Positions 1-8,313 of a stretch of DNA of 64,000 nucleotides are shown here, one piece after another. The stretch is taken from the NCBI GenBank assembly GCA_937907705.1, contig CALCVP010000031.1, positions 62,001 to 126,000 of the forward strand, in the 5' to 3' direction. Origin of the DNA: an uncultured Prevotella sp. Its GTDB lineage: Bacteria > Bacteroidota > Bacteroidia > Bacteroidales > Bacteroidaceae. Every line of letters starts with the position of its first letter. Position 1 is the stretch's first letter. The notes below the pieces were generated by a model. The model saw nothing but the letters and a program-made list of their open reading frames with translations. It was not told where the DNA came from and did no database searches. A program made the position numbers and the translations under genes.

Positions 1-62
1 ACCAGGGCCTTTATGAGGCACGCATGGCGGTAAACGAGGGCACATACTTTGCTGCAAGATAA
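1..62 (+). CDS. C-terminal end of an unidentified protein (partial)
   Basis: The window opens inside an open frame (from base 3) whose last 19 residues read QGLYEARMAVNEGTYFAAR before a TAA stop at 60-62. A terminator-like hairpin follows 80 bp later, consistent with a real gene end. Too little is visible to assign a family, and I do not recognise the tail. Confidence 0.45.
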   Translation, partial: QGLYEARMAVNEGTYFAAR

Positions 63-143
63 GAATACGTAAGCTGCCGTGAGGCAGCACTTCTAAGTTT
101 ATACGATGTTTTCATACCTGCTCTATCGAGAGTTGGATTGAGC

Positions 144-190
144 AGAAGGGTCAAAGAACGAGATACTGTTCCTTGACCCTTCTTATTTTA
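144..190 (+). terminator. Intrinsic terminator after the partial first gene
   Basis: A 16-bp stem (144-159 with 168-183, one mismatch) is followed by TATTTTA. It separates the upstream gene from the Fur-family promoter. Confidence 0.7.
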
Positions 191-211
191 TGACCTTTTC
201 CTGTCTTTTTC

Positions 212-242
212 TTTGCCGACAGTGATAAATATGTTACTTTTG
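212..242 (+). promoter_or_regulatory. Bacteroidota-type promoter of the Fur-family gene
   Basis: TTTG at 212-215 and TACTTTTG at 235-242 are separated by 19 nt, matching the Bacteroidota primary sigma consensus (TTTG, 19-21 nt, TAnnTTTG). The start codon lies about 70 nt downstream. Confidence 0.75.
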
Positions 243-314
243 CAACCACAACGGACTGATCTGCACTGCTCTTTTGCAAGGCAGGAAAGCAGTTCTTAGA
301 CCACCTGTTTCATT

Positions 315-755
315 ATGGCAAACGAAGAATTTCTGATACACAAGCTCCAGCATCGCGACATAAAGCCTACCGCCACACGGCTACTGATACTCAACGCCAT
401 GTGCAGAGGCGATGAAACAGTGTCGCTACCGCAACTTGAGAAGCTATTGCCCACGATAGACAAGAGCACCATCTCGCGCACGCTCAACCTCTTTCTGCTG
501 CACCAGCTCATCCATGTGGTGGACGATGGCAGCGGCAGTTTGAAATACAATATATGCAGCGATGACTGCGACTGCTCGGTAGAAGACGAGCACACCCATT
601 TTTATTGCGAGCATTGCCATCGCACTTTCTGCCTGAAACGCATCCACGTACCTGTGGTGCAGTTACCTGAGGGCTTCCAGCTCAACAGTATCAACTATGT
701 GATAAAGGGCATCTGCCCTGAGTGTGCCGAAAAAAGGGCTGCAAAAAACAGATAA
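315..755 (+). CDS. Fur-family metal-responsive transcriptional repressor
   Basis: 146 aa, normal Fur/Zur/PerR length. An N-terminal winged helix (about residues 1-80, recognition region KSTISRTLNLF near 50-60) precedes the dimerisation domain. The HTHFYCEHC motif (Cys98, Cys101) and GICPECA (Cys134, Cys137) form the structural zinc site of the family. An extra cysteine-rich stretch, ICSDDCDC, lies near 80-87. Fur proteins bind operator DNA in response to iron, zinc or peroxide. Which signal applies here cannot be read from sequence alone; the two CxxC pairs would suit a Zur- or PerR-type protein as well as Fur. The gene has its own promoter and is followed by a 22-bp repeat array before rnhB. 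Confidence 0.88.
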   Translation: MANEEFLIHKLQHRDIKPTATRLLILNAMCRGDETVSLPQLEKLLPTIDKSTISRTLNLFLLHQLIHVVDDGSGSLKYNICSDDCDCSVEDEHTHFYCEHCHRTFCLKRIHVPVVQLPEGFQLNSINYVIKGICPECAEKRAAKNR

Positions 756-790
756 CACGGCAGACGGCAAAAGGGCTGCACAGAGCGTAT

Positions 791-900
791 AATTGCACCG
801 CTATCGCCTTGTGATAGCACTGCAATCGCATGCCGATAACACTGCTCTTGCAAGCCGATAGCAGTGCAATCACGACCCGATAGCGGTGCTCCTGCAAAAC
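791..900 (+). repeat. 22-bp x 5 degenerate palindromic array (array A)
   Basis: Five in-phase units start at 791, 813, 835, 857 and 879. Cores are AATTGC-ACC-GCTATC, GATAGC-ACT-GCAATC, GATAAC-ACT-GCTCTT, GATAGC-AGT-GCAATC and GATAGC-GGT-GCTCCT, each followed by a 7-bp tail such as GCATGCC or GCAAGCC. No two units are identical. A 22-bp period is not a multiple of three, so this is not a coding repeat. It lies between the Fur-family gene and rnhB. Confidence 0.85.
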
Positions 901-960
901 CGTTACCAACAGGTAGCCTCTATAAAGGCTGCCCGTCAACTCATAACAACCTATTAAAGT

Positions 961-1569
961 ATGCTACAAAGCTGTTTCTACAAAGACAAGATAGAGGCTG
1001 GATGCGATGAAGCAGGGCGCGGATGCCTGGCTGGCAGCGTCTATGCCGCAGCAGTGATACTGCCCCCCGACTATACCAACCCTGATTTCAACGACTCCAA
1101 GAAGCTGACAGCACGACAGCGCTACCAGCTCAGAGAGGTCATACAACGGGATGCCTTGGCATGGGCCGTGGGCGTGGTTACACCGCAAGAGATTGACAAG
1201 ATAAACATACTCAACGCCAGCTTCTTGGCCATGCACCGCGCTTTGGACCAGCTGCAACCAAGGCCAGAGGCCATCATCATAGACGGCAACCGCTTCAACC
1301 CGTATCATGACTTGCCCTATACCACCATTGTAAAGGGCGACGGGAAGTATCTGTCGATAGCCGCTGCCAGTATACTGGCAAAGACCTACCGCGACGATTA
1401 TATGGACAACTTGGCCGAAGAATACCCGCAATACGACTGGAAGGGAAACAAGGGCTACCCTACCAAGAAGCACCGTGAGGCCATCAAGCTGTACGGCATC
1501 ACACCGTATCACCGCAAAAGTTATAACTTGTTGGGAACAACAGAGCCGGAACTGCCCTTTCAACCCTAA
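961..1569 (+). CDS. rnhB: Ribonuclease HII
   Basis: 202 aa, usual size for bacterial RNase HII. It cleaves the RNA strand of RNA-DNA hybrids, including single ribonucleotides in duplex DNA. The DEAGRGCLAG motif supplies Asp16-Glu17, IIIDGN supplies Asp108, and the AKTYRDD stretch near 140-146 supplies the fourth acidic residue. NDSKKLTARQR (about 44-54) is the family substrate-binding block. The gene ends 11 bp before the WYL regulator, so the two are probably co-transcribed. No strong promoter was seen directly upstream; the 110-bp repeat array fills most of the gap. Confidence 0.96.
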   Translation: MLQSCFYKDKIEAGCDEAGRGCLAGSVYAAAVILPPDYTNPDFNDSKKLTARQRYQLREVIQRDALAWAVGVVTPQEIDKINILNASFLAMHRALDQLQPRPEAIIIDGNRFNPYHDLPYTTIVKGDGKYLSIAAASILAKTYRDDYMDNLAEEYPQYDWKGNKGYPTKKHREAIKLYGITPYHRKSYNLLGTTEPELPFQP

Positions 1570-1580
1570 CCGCACTGCCC

Positions 1581-2513
1581 ATGAGACATGACAACCTGGA
1601 GCGCGAACTGTATCTGATTGAGCTGTTGGCAGAGAACCGCAAGTATAGCGTTGATGACTTGTGCAAACGGATCGGCATATCAAAAAGAAGCCTCTATTAC
1701 TACTTCGACTTTTTCAAAGACTGTGGCTTTCGGCTCTATAAGCATGGCAATTATTACAGCTTGGACCGCAACTCGCCGTTCTTTGCCAACCTGATAGACC
1801 GTATCTCGTTTACTGAAGAAGAGGCAATCGTGATACGCAGGCTGCTCGACAAGGTGGACCAAGGCAACGCCTTGGTAAATAGCCTCAAGCAGAAGCTTGA
1901 CCGATTCTATGACTTTGACATCCTTACAAACAATACCTTGCGCGAACAGACCGTGAAAAACATACGCACACTCTATGATGCTATCAAGTTTCAGCGGCAA
2001 GTTGTGCTGCATAACTACTCGTCGCCCCACAGCAACACCACAAAGGATAGATACGTTGAACCGTTTATGCTGATGAACAACAACAATGAAGTGAGGTGCT
2101 ATGAGCCGTCTTCTCAACTGAACAAGACCTTCAAAGTGAGCCGTATGCAAAACGTGGAAATGCTGAACATGGAGTGGGCTTATACCCAACAGCACCGCGA
2201 AATGTTTACAGATGTGTTCATGTTCAGCGGCGAACAGCGTATGCCTGTAACCCTGCTGTTAGGCACGCTGGCGTATAACCTGATGCGGGAGGAATTTCCG
2301 CAGACAGCGGCTTGGATGCAACAGCAGCCTGACGGGCGCCGTCTGCTGCAACTTGAGGTGTGCAGCTATGCCGGCATAGGACGCTTCGTACTGGGACTGT
2401 ACAATGATATCGAGGTGTTGGGCGACAGTGGTTTCATAGTCTATCTGCACCAACAGATTACTGCCATGGCGCAAAAAGAGAAGGATTCTGCCGCTCGCAC
2501 CCACCAGTCTTAA
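1581..2513 (+). CDS. WYL-domain transcriptional regulator
   Basis: 310 aa. The N-terminal helix-turn-helix (DDLCKRIGISKRSLYYYFDFF, about residues 25-45) is of the kind found in WYL regulators, and the region around RYVEPFMLMNNNNEVRCYEP (about 155-175) matches the core of a WYL ligand-sensing domain, though the literal WYL triplet is replaced. WYL proteins typically bind small ligands or nucleic acids and control stress, defence or repair genes. Position 11 bp after rnhB suggests one transcription unit. The target is unknown. The C-terminal 90 residues look like the usual WYL C-terminal extension. Confidence 0.8.
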   Translation: MRHDNLERELYLIELLAENRKYSVDDLCKRIGISKRSLYYYFDFFKDCGFRLYKHGNYYSLDRNSPFFANLIDRISFTEEEAIVIRRLLDKVDQGNALVNSLKQKLDRFYDFDILTNNTLREQTVKNIRTLYDAIKFQRQVVLHNYSSPHSNTTKDRYVEPFMLMNNNNEVRCYEPSSQLNKTFKVSRMQNVEMLNMEWAYTQQHREMFTDVFMFSGEQRMPVTLLLGTLAYNLMREEFPQTAAWMQQQPDGRRLLQLEVCSYAGIGRFVLGLYNDIEVLGDSGFIVYLHQQITAMAQKEKDSAARTHQS

Positions 2514-2716
2514 CCCTCTACTAACCCCATAAAGCCCGAAACAATAACATATATTAACCAAAAAAAAGACACTTGTGAACATATTGTGCACAGATAAGTG
2601 GTTATTTTGCAAGCAGAAAGTACAATCAAAAGCCACCATCGGTCTACTGTCTGCATCCGAAAGGACTGCGATTGGCTTTCTGACAAAAGCTATTCACCAC
2701 TTAAAATGCAAGGAAT

Positions 2717-3055
2717 ATGGAAAAGCAAGTTATCATCTTCAACAATGCTGACACCACAAGACGGTCTTCGGAAATAAGCAATGCCACGGCAAGGGCATGG
2801 AAACGGTTGCGCCAAAAGGCACTGGTAACCAGCCAAAAGATACATATACCGTTAGCAATGCTCAGCAAACATTACAGCCATGCACTGGAACAGCCCGTCA
2901 GCATCAGGCAAGCCATCGCCCTGACAGAGGCACAATTGGCTTTTATCGGCTTCATTTTGCCCGACAATATAGCCTTAACCTGGCGCACCCTCATGCTGAT
3001 ATGGTTTCTGTATGCAGTGCGCAGGTTTCGCAAGCAGCAAACTACCGGCAAGTAG
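2717..3055 (+). CDS. Small hypothetical membrane-associated protein
   Basis: 112 aa with no family I recognise. It has a basic N-terminal half (ARAWKRLRQKALVTSQ) and one hydrophobic stretch near the C-terminus (ALTWRTLMLIWFLYAV, about residues 84-100) ending in RRFRKQQ, consistent with one membrane segment. An AAGGA-like ribosome-binding sequence lies just before the ATG. A competing frame (2797-3252) overlaps it. I prefer this one for its membrane segment and ribosome-binding site, but coding status is uncertain. Confidence 0.45.
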   Translation: MEKQVIIFNNADTTRRSSEISNATARAWKRLRQKALVTSQKIHIPLAMLSKHYSHALEQPVSIRQAIALTEAQLAFIGFILPDNIALTWRTLMLIWFLYAVRRFRKQQTTGK

Positions 3056-3153
3056 CTTGCTGTCCAACTGTTTACATGCACAGCCTTTATCGCCATTGCT
3101 TCGGCATGCCACAACTACCTCTTTCATGGCATTGCGACAAGCCACAACACAAA

Positions 3154-3187
3154 AAAGGCATCCTTGCTTCACAGCAAAGATGCCTTT
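3154..3187 (-). terminator. Intrinsic terminator of pnp
   Basis: A 9-bp stem (AAAGGCATC with GATGCCTTT) around a 16-nt loop is followed on the minus strand by a T run (3151-3156). It lies 60 bp past the pnp stop codon. Confidence 0.75.
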
Positions 3188-3248
3188 GTATAAAAGAACA
3201 AGGGCGACACTCAACGCGCCACCCCCATTACAATTATGGAAAACAATA

Positions 3249-5570
3249 TTAGTCGTTGTTATGGTCAAGACTGTCATTGAAGTCCTTTGGCTCGTGTGGA
3301 GCCAATGAATCATGACTGTCGCTGGCATTGTTGCGGTGCTCAAAGCGGCGTCCCTCGCGGTTACCTTGACGCTCACCACGCTGGCGACGCTCGCCACGCT
3401 CAGGACGCGGACGGCGTTCACGCTCTACATAACCTTCGGGTTTTGGAATGAGCACACGGTGTGAGAGCTTGTATTTGCCTGTCTTCTGATCTATGTCTAC
3501 CAGCTTGACAGTAATCTTGTCTCCCTCTTTCAAGCCTGCTTCCTCTACTGTTTCAAGGCGTTTCCAGTCTATCTCAGAGATATGAAGCAATCCATCCTTG
3601 CCAGGCATAATCTCAACAAAGCAGCCGTAAGGCATGATTGAGCGGATAGTTCCCTCGTAAATCTCGCCTACTTCAGGCACTGCTACGATAGCCTTTATCT
3701 TGGATACGGCAGCGTCAATGCTGTCTTTGTTAGGTGCACTGATTTGAACCTTGCCCTTACCGTCGGTCTCGTCGATGGTAACTGTGGCGCCAGACTCTTC
3801 CTGAATCTGCTGGATAATCTTGCCGCCAGGGCCAATCACTGCTCCGATAAACTCTTTAGGAATATCGAATGCCACGATACGTGGAACCTGAGGTTTCAGC
3901 TCTGCACGTGGTTCTGCTATGGTATCGGTAAGCTTGCCGAGTATATACTCACGGCCGCGCTTAGCCTGCATCAATGCCTTTTCAAGTATTTCAAAGCTCA
4001 AGCCATCACACTTTATATCCATCTGTGTGGCTGTCAAGCCGTCTTTTGTACCGGTAGTCTTGAAGTCCATGTCGCCAAGGTGGTCCTCATCGCCAAGGAT
4101 ATCGCTCAGCACTGCATACTTGTCTTCGCCCGGGTTCTTGATAAGTCCCATGGCAATACCTGAAACCGGCTTCTTCATTGGCACGCCGGCATCCATCAAA
4201 GCCAAGGTTCCTGCACATACAGTAGCCATTGACGATGAGCCGTTGGACTCCAAAATCTGTGATACCAGACGTACTGTGTAAGGATAATCAGCAGGTATCT
4301 GACCCTTCAGTGCACGCCATGCCAAGTGTCCGTGGCCTATTTCGCGGCGGCCAACGCCACGCTGTGCCTTTGCTTCGCCTGTACAGAATGGAGGGAAGTT
4401 GTAGTGAAGAAGGAAGCGCATGTAGCTTTTGTCGAGCACATCGTCTACCATCTTCTCGTCAAGTTTGGTACCTAATGTACAGGTAGTAAGGCTCTGTGTC
4501 TCACCACGTGTAAAGATAGAGCTTCCGTGAGGCATTGGAAGTGGGCTTACCTCACACCATATTGGACGTATCTCATCGAGCTTGCGGCCATCGAGGCGTT
4601 TGCCTTCGTCGAGGATGCAACGGCGCATTGAGTCGCGCATTACGTCGGCATAATAGCGGTCTACCAATGCATATTTCTCTTCAAGTTCCTCTTCTGTAAG
4701 GTCTGTATGTGCGGCAGCGTAAGCTTCCTCAAAGTCAGTCTTAATCTTGTCGAAGGCCTCTTCGCGGCTCTTCTTGTCGTGATCGCCGGCCTCTGCGATA
4801 GCATAGCATTTGTCGTAGGTTTCCTTGCGAAGCTGCTCGCGCAGGTCTTCATCGTTCACCTCATGGCAGTATTCGCGCTTTACATCGGTACCGAGCTCCT
4901 TGGACAGCTCTTCCTGCATCTTGCACATAGGGCGGATGGCTTCCTGAGCAGCCTTGAGAGCGCCCAAAAGGTCTTGTTCCGAGACCTCGTTCATTTCGCC
5001 TTCCACCATCATGATATTCTCTTTGGATGCGCCAACCATGATATCCATGTCGGCTTCTTTCATCTGGGCGAATGTCGGGTTAATGACATACTCGCCATTG
5101 ATGCGTGCTACGCGCACTTCAGAGATAGGACATTCAAACGGTATATCTGAGCATGCCAATGCGCAAGAGGCAGCAAAGCCTGCCAATGCGTCGGGCTGGT
5201 CTACGCCGTCTGCTGAAAAGAGGATAATGTTAACAAATACTTCAGCATGGAAATCAGACGGGAACAGAGGGCGCAACGCGCGGTCTACCAGTCGGCATGT
5301 TAAAATTTCATTGTCGCTTGCCTTGCCTTCGCGCTTGGTAAAGCCGCCAGGGAAACGGCCTGCTGCGGCGTATTGTTCTCTATACTCAACCTGCAAAGGC
5401 ATGAAATCGGTTCCGGGAACTGCATCTTTTGCGGCACAAACAGTGGCGAGCAATACGGTGTTGCCCATGCGGAGCACACAAGAGCCGTCAGCCTGTTTTG
5501 CCACTTTCCCGGTTTCAATGCTGATGGTTCTGCCATCAGGCAATGAAACTGTCTTAGTTATTACGTTCAT
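3249..5570 (-). CDS. pnp: Polyribonucleotide nucleotidyltransferase (PNPase)
   Basis: 773 aa. It degrades RNA 3' to 5' by phosphorolysis. Two RNase PH domains (about 1-225 and 310-550) flank an all-helical segment; the second carries DILGDEDHLGDMDFK, with the conserved metal-binding acidic residues. A KH domain (FIGAVIGPGGKIIQQIQEE) and an S1 domain (EIYEGTIRSIMPYGCFVEI) follow. The last 60 residues form a charged Arg/Glu/Gly tail (ERRPRPERGERRQRGER) turning acidic and His/Asn/Asp-rich, typical of Bacteroidota PNPases and possibly RNA-binding. The gene stands alone with its own terminator. Confidence 0.98.
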   Translation of the reverse strand: MNVITKTVSLPDGRTISIETGKVAKQADGSCVLRMGNTVLLATVCAAKDAVPGTDFMPLQVEYREQYAAAGRFPGGFTKREGKASDNEILTCRLVDRALRPLFPSDFHAEVFVNIILFSADGVDQPDALAGFAASCALACSDIPFECPISEVRVARINGEYVINPTFAQMKEADMDIMVGASKENIMMVEGEMNEVSEQDLLGALKAAQEAIRPMCKMQEELSKELGTDVKREYCHEVNDEDLREQLRKETYDKCYAIAEAGDHDKKSREEAFDKIKTDFEEAYAAAHTDLTEEELEEKYALVDRYYADVMRDSMRRCILDEGKRLDGRKLDEIRPIWCEVSPLPMPHGSSIFTRGETQSLTTCTLGTKLDEKMVDDVLDKSYMRFLLHYNFPPFCTGEAKAQRGVGRREIGHGHLAWRALKGQIPADYPYTVRLVSQILESNGSSSMATVCAGTLALMDAGVPMKKPVSGIAMGLIKNPGEDKYAVLSDILGDEDHLGDMDFKTTGTKDGLTATQMDIKCDGLSFEILEKALMQAKRGREYILGKLTDTIAEPRAELKPQVPRIVAFDIPKEFIGAVIGPGGKIIQQIQEESGATVTIDETDGKGKVQISAPNKDSIDAAVSKIKAIVAVPEVGEIYEGTIRSIMPYGCFVEIMPGKDGLLHISEIDWKRLETVEEAGLKEGDKITVKLVDIDQKTGKYKLSHRVLIPKPEGYVERERRPRPERGERRQRGERQGNREGRRFEHRNNASDSHDSLAPHEPKDFNDSLDHNND

Positions 5571-5930
5571 CTAAAAAAACTTGTTGTTTTTATAACATCT
5601 TAAAATAATTCTTGGCAAAGATAGAAAAAAGACCTTAGAAAAACGAAAAAAAGCGGATTTATTATGGAATTTTATTAGTAATAGGTAAACGGAGGAAATC
5701 GATGATGTCTTAAAAGATATGCTGCACAGCGGCACAAGACAAGGACGCACGCATTGCGCACTTTCTGTTTTCGTTACATTTTTCAAGATTTTAAGGCCTC
5801 AAAACTGCCCTCGCTCTGCACAACTCTGTGGTCAAGAGCTAAAAAGTGCTTGTTTTTGCACAACGTGTAATTATCTGTTATTCAGCTGCTTATAAAATAT
5901 TTATTATTAATTGCCATACCTTTGTTTTCC
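5571..5930. promoter_or_regulatory. pnp upstream region with probable minus-strand promoter
   Basis: On the minus strand a TATCTTTG -7 box lies at 5623-5616, about 45 bp before the pnp ATG. The -33 region is weak (TTCG about 20 nt upstream). The rest of the stretch up to 5930 is AT-rich and shows no gene I can support. Confidence 0.5.
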
Positions 5931-6059
5931 CAAAGCAGTGCTTTTCGCTGCTAAAGCACTGCTTTCTGTGGGCAAAAGCATGGCTTTAGGTGGACAAAAG
6001 GGCTGTTTTCGGGCTGCGAGAAGGGTGCTTTTGAGGTAAAAACACGGCTTTTCAGCAAG
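5931..6059 (+). repeat. A/T-flavoured variant of the 22-bp palindromic array
   Basis: Six units with cores such as AAAGCAGTGCTTTT, AAAGCACTGCTTTC and AAAGCATGGCTTTA begin near 5931, 5952, 5974, 5996, 6018 and 6038, so spacing is 20-22 bp. The layout matches the five-unit arrays elsewhere, but almost every half-site is the AAAGC/GCTTT word. It appears more decayed, with small indels. Confidence 0.6.
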
Positions 6060-6098
6060 AAAGGGTGGTAAAAACACGCAGAAAAACGCATCTTTACC

Positions 6099-6170
6099 GT
6101 CAGGAAAACGCTATTTCATCATTTTTGTTTGTCAATATTTTTGCTTGCACACTCCACCCGTTTTCCTGAC
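6099..6170. repeat. 12-bp inverted repeat in the pnp-crcB gap
   Basis: GTCAGGAAAACG (6099-6110) is repeated in inverted orientation at 6159-6170 with a 48-bp AT-rich loop. There is no T-run, so it is not an obvious terminator. Function unknown. Confidence 0.45.
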
Positions 6171-6225
6171 AGAGAAAGCAAAAATACGGACAAAACAAAG
6201 AATGCTCAATTATGCCTTGACAAAG

Positions 6226-6373
6226 AAATATAACTTTGTTTCACTTCGTTTTATTTTGCATTTCGCTCAACTTGCACTATCTTTGAACAAAATAGGCGGC
6301 GTTTCGGAAATGAAAATATAACTTTGTTTCACTTCGTTTTATTTTGCATTTCGCTCAACTTGCACTATCTTTG
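6226..6373 (+). promoter_or_regulatory. Tandemly duplicated 60-bp promoter segment upstream of crcB
   Basis: The 60 bp at 6226-6285 recur at 6314-6373 without a mismatch I can see. Each copy holds a perfect Bacteroidota promoter: TTTG at 6255-6258 with TATCTTTG at 6278-6285, and TTTG at 6343-6346 with TATCTTTG at 6366-6373, each with a 19-nt spacer. The second box ends only 5 nt before the crcB ATG. Between the copies lies a GGCGGCG-containing leader (6292-6307) that recurs upstream of the ABC transporter at 36169. Confidence 0.8.
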
Positions 6374-6378
6374 CACGC

Positions 6379-6756
6379 ATGTTGAAAAATATATTACTCG
6401 TGGCAGTAGGCGGAGCCTGCGGAAGCATAGCCCGGCATCTGCTCGGAATAATGATAAAAAGCATCTGCAAATCGGATCTGCCTTTAGGCACTTTGGTGGC
6501 TAATGTGCTGGGCTGTTTTATAATAGGCTGCATCACCCAGTGGGCAGGAAGCCATATAGGCATGAGCCCGGCTACAAAACTCATGCTCACAACGGGCTTC
6601 TGCGGTGGACTGACCACCTTCAGCACCTTTATGAACGAGTCATCTACCATGATGCACGGTGAACAGCTATTCACCAGCATAGCCTATATAGCCGTCAGCA
6701 TCGTATTGGGATTGGCTACCGTGGCATTGGGCATGCAGGTGGCAAAGATGCTGTAA
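6379..6756 (+). CDS. crcB: Fluoride channel CrcB/Fluc
   Basis: 125 aa, the usual size. Fluc proteins work as dimers in the inner membrane and export fluoride passively. Four hydrophobic segments are visible. The N-terminus LLVAVGGACGSIARHLLG, the GTLVANVLGCFIIG block (about 37-50) and TGFCGGLTTFSTF (about 72-84) are the family hallmarks, the last containing the central sodium-site and Phe-box region. The ATG is chosen because the N-terminus matches family length, yet it lies 5 nt past the proximal -7 box, so the message from that promoter would be nearly leaderless. No fluoride riboswitch was recognised upstream. Confidence 0.95.
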   Translation: MLKNILLVAVGGACGSIARHLLGIMIKSICKSDLPLGTLVANVLGCFIIGCITQWAGSHIGMSPATKLMLTTGFCGGLTTFSTFMNESSTMMHGEQLFTSIAYIAVSIVLGLATVALGMQVAKML

Positions 6757-6826
6757 GGACCATGAAAGGACAAGAAAAACCGCCGGACCTGACGCGTAAC
6801 GAAAAAACAAAAATAACATATCACTT

Positions 6827-7999
6827 ATGAAAAAGACATTTTCTGCTCTATTTTCTTGGACTTTGCTCGCTACTTTACTAATGGTAACGGGAGCCTGCAA
6901 CAACAAGAAATTCCAAGTCAATGGCGTCATTACCGATGCCAAAGACTCTATACTCTACTTTGAAAACATGAGCCTGGACGGACCTGTAACCGTGGATTCC
7001 GTGAAGCTTACCGAGAAGGGCGACTTCTCGTTCAGCGAGAAAGCCCCTAATGCACCCGACTTCTACCGCCTCAGAATAGCAGGACAGATTATCAACATCA
7101 GTGTAGACTCTACCGAAACCATCACCGTAAAGGCTTCGTACCCGACCATGGCTACCAACTATACCGTAGAGGGGTCGGCAGAATGCAATACCATCAAAGA
7201 CTTGGCACTCAAGCAAATAGAACTGCAACAGCGCATAATGGCTATCCAGAACAACACCTCCTTGGGCTACGACAAGACCAACGACAGCATCAACAGCACC
7301 GTAGAGGCTTATAAAGACTTTATCAAGCGCAACTATATCTTCAAGGCACCGATGAAGGCTTCGTCTTATTTCGCCCTGTTCCAGACCTTGGGCAATACAC
7401 TCATCTTCAACCCCAAGCAGAGCGAAGACGATGTAAAGGTATTTGCTGCCGTAGCTACCAGCTGGGATACTTACTACCCTAATGCGCTGAGAGGGCAGAA
7501 CCTGCACAACATAGCCATTGAAGGCATGAAGAACGTGCGTATCATGCGCAACAAGATAGCAGAACAGCAGATTGACGCCAACCGCGTAAACGTAGCCAAC
7601 CTTATCAACATCACACTCACAGACAACAAGGGCGTGCAGCGCAGCCTGACCGACTTGAAGGGCAAAGTGGTGATGCTCGACTTCCATGTATTCGGCACCA
7701 AAGAGTCTACGGCACGCATCATGAAGCTCCGCGAGCTTTACAACAAGTACCATGCACAGGGCTTTGAAATCTACCAAATAGCCCTCAACTCTGACGAACA
7801 CTTCTGGAAGACACAGACAGCTGCCATACCTTGGATTAGCGTAAGAGACCCCGAAGGCATCAATTCGGGCAATTTGGCCGCCTACAATGTGCAGAGCATA
7901 CCTACGTTCTTCCTCATCAACCGCAACAACGAGCTGCAAAAGCGTGATGTACAGATAAGCGATGTGGATGCAGAAATCAACAAGCTGCTGCATCAATAG
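6827..7999 (+). CDS. DUF4369/thioredoxin-fold lipoprotein lacking the CXXC motif
   Basis: 390 aa. A lipoprotein signal (MKKTFSALFSWTLLATLL, cysteine in TGAC near residue 24) is followed by a DUF4369-like beta domain (about 28-125), a helical linker, and a C-terminal TlpA/AhpC-type thioredoxin fold (about 255-390). The usual active site after the GKVVMLDF strand would be WCxxC. Here it reads HVFGTKESTAR with no cysteine, while the cis-proline loop QSIPTFFLI is kept. Disulfide reductase activity is therefore unlikely. A binding or structural role in the periplasm is my inference. The gene sits 70 bp after crcB and is followed by a terminator. Confidence 0.8.
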   Translation: MKKTFSALFSWTLLATLLMVTGACNNKKFQVNGVITDAKDSILYFENMSLDGPVTVDSVKLTEKGDFSFSEKAPNAPDFYRLRIAGQIINISVDSTETITVKASYPTMATNYTVEGSAECNTIKDLALKQIELQQRIMAIQNNTSLGYDKTNDSINSTVEAYKDFIKRNYIFKAPMKASSYFALFQTLGNTLIFNPKQSEDDVKVFAAVATSWDTYYPNALRGQNLHNIAIEGMKNVRIMRNKIAEQQIDANRVNVANLINITLTDNKGVQRSLTDLKGKVVMLDFHVFGTKESTARIMKLRELYNKYHAQGFEIYQIALNSDEHFWKTQTAAIPWISVRDPEGINSGNLAAYNVQSIPTFFLINRNNELQKRDVQISDVDAEINKLLHQ

Positions 8000-8042
8000 C
8001 AGCCACTTGCAAGGCAAAATAACGAATACATATATTCAAGAC

Positions 8043-8079
8043 AAAGGCAAGCACCCTGCACAAGGACAAGCTTGCCTTT
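8043..8079 (+). terminator. Intrinsic terminator after the thioredoxin-fold gene
   Basis: AAAGGCAAGC pairs with GCTTGCCTTT around a 17-nt loop, followed by a T-rich TTGTTGTTG stretch. The remaining gap to 8313 is AT-rich and carries a TAACTTTG -7 box at 8264-8271. Confidence 0.65.
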
Positions 8080-8263
8080 GTTGTTGTAATGAAAGCAGCG
8101 CCCCATTGCTACAACAAAGACAATTAGCTTCAATATTGTTTAAATATGCTTAAATAGCCAAGAAAATGACATTTTAAACTTCAGATTTTGCCAAAACACT
8201 AACAACAAGACATTTGTAATAAGATTTTAACATCTACAAGGCATGACTTTAAGGAATATTCAC

Positions 8264-8271
8264 TAACTTTG
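8264..8271 (+). promoter_or_regulatory. -7 box of the TonB receptor promoter
   Basis: TAACTTTG fits TAnnTTTG, but no clear TTTG lies 19-21 nt upstream. It decides the start of the next gene: a longer frame beginning with TTG at 8269 would start inside the promoter, so the ATG at 8314 is preferred. Confidence 0.55.
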
Positions 8272-8313
8272 CGGCAATATTTTAATGTTTTATTAAAAAA
8301 TAAGTTAATCACT

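Noticed and set aside
791..900. CRISPR array
   Set aside because: Units are all different, there is no constant repeat separated by spacers, the period is too short and no cas gene is present.
2797..3252. 151-aa frame overlapping the small membrane protein
   Set aside because: Low-complexity, no start signal and it runs into the pnp terminator; the other frame has a membrane segment and a ribosome-binding site.
6300..6378. Fluoride riboswitch before crcB
   Set aside because: The sequence is filled by the duplicated promoter and leaves no room for an aptamer in the transcript.
8269..8313. Extended N-terminus of the TonB receptor
   Set aside because: The TTG start lies inside the -7 box; the ATG at 8314 gives a clean signal peptide.
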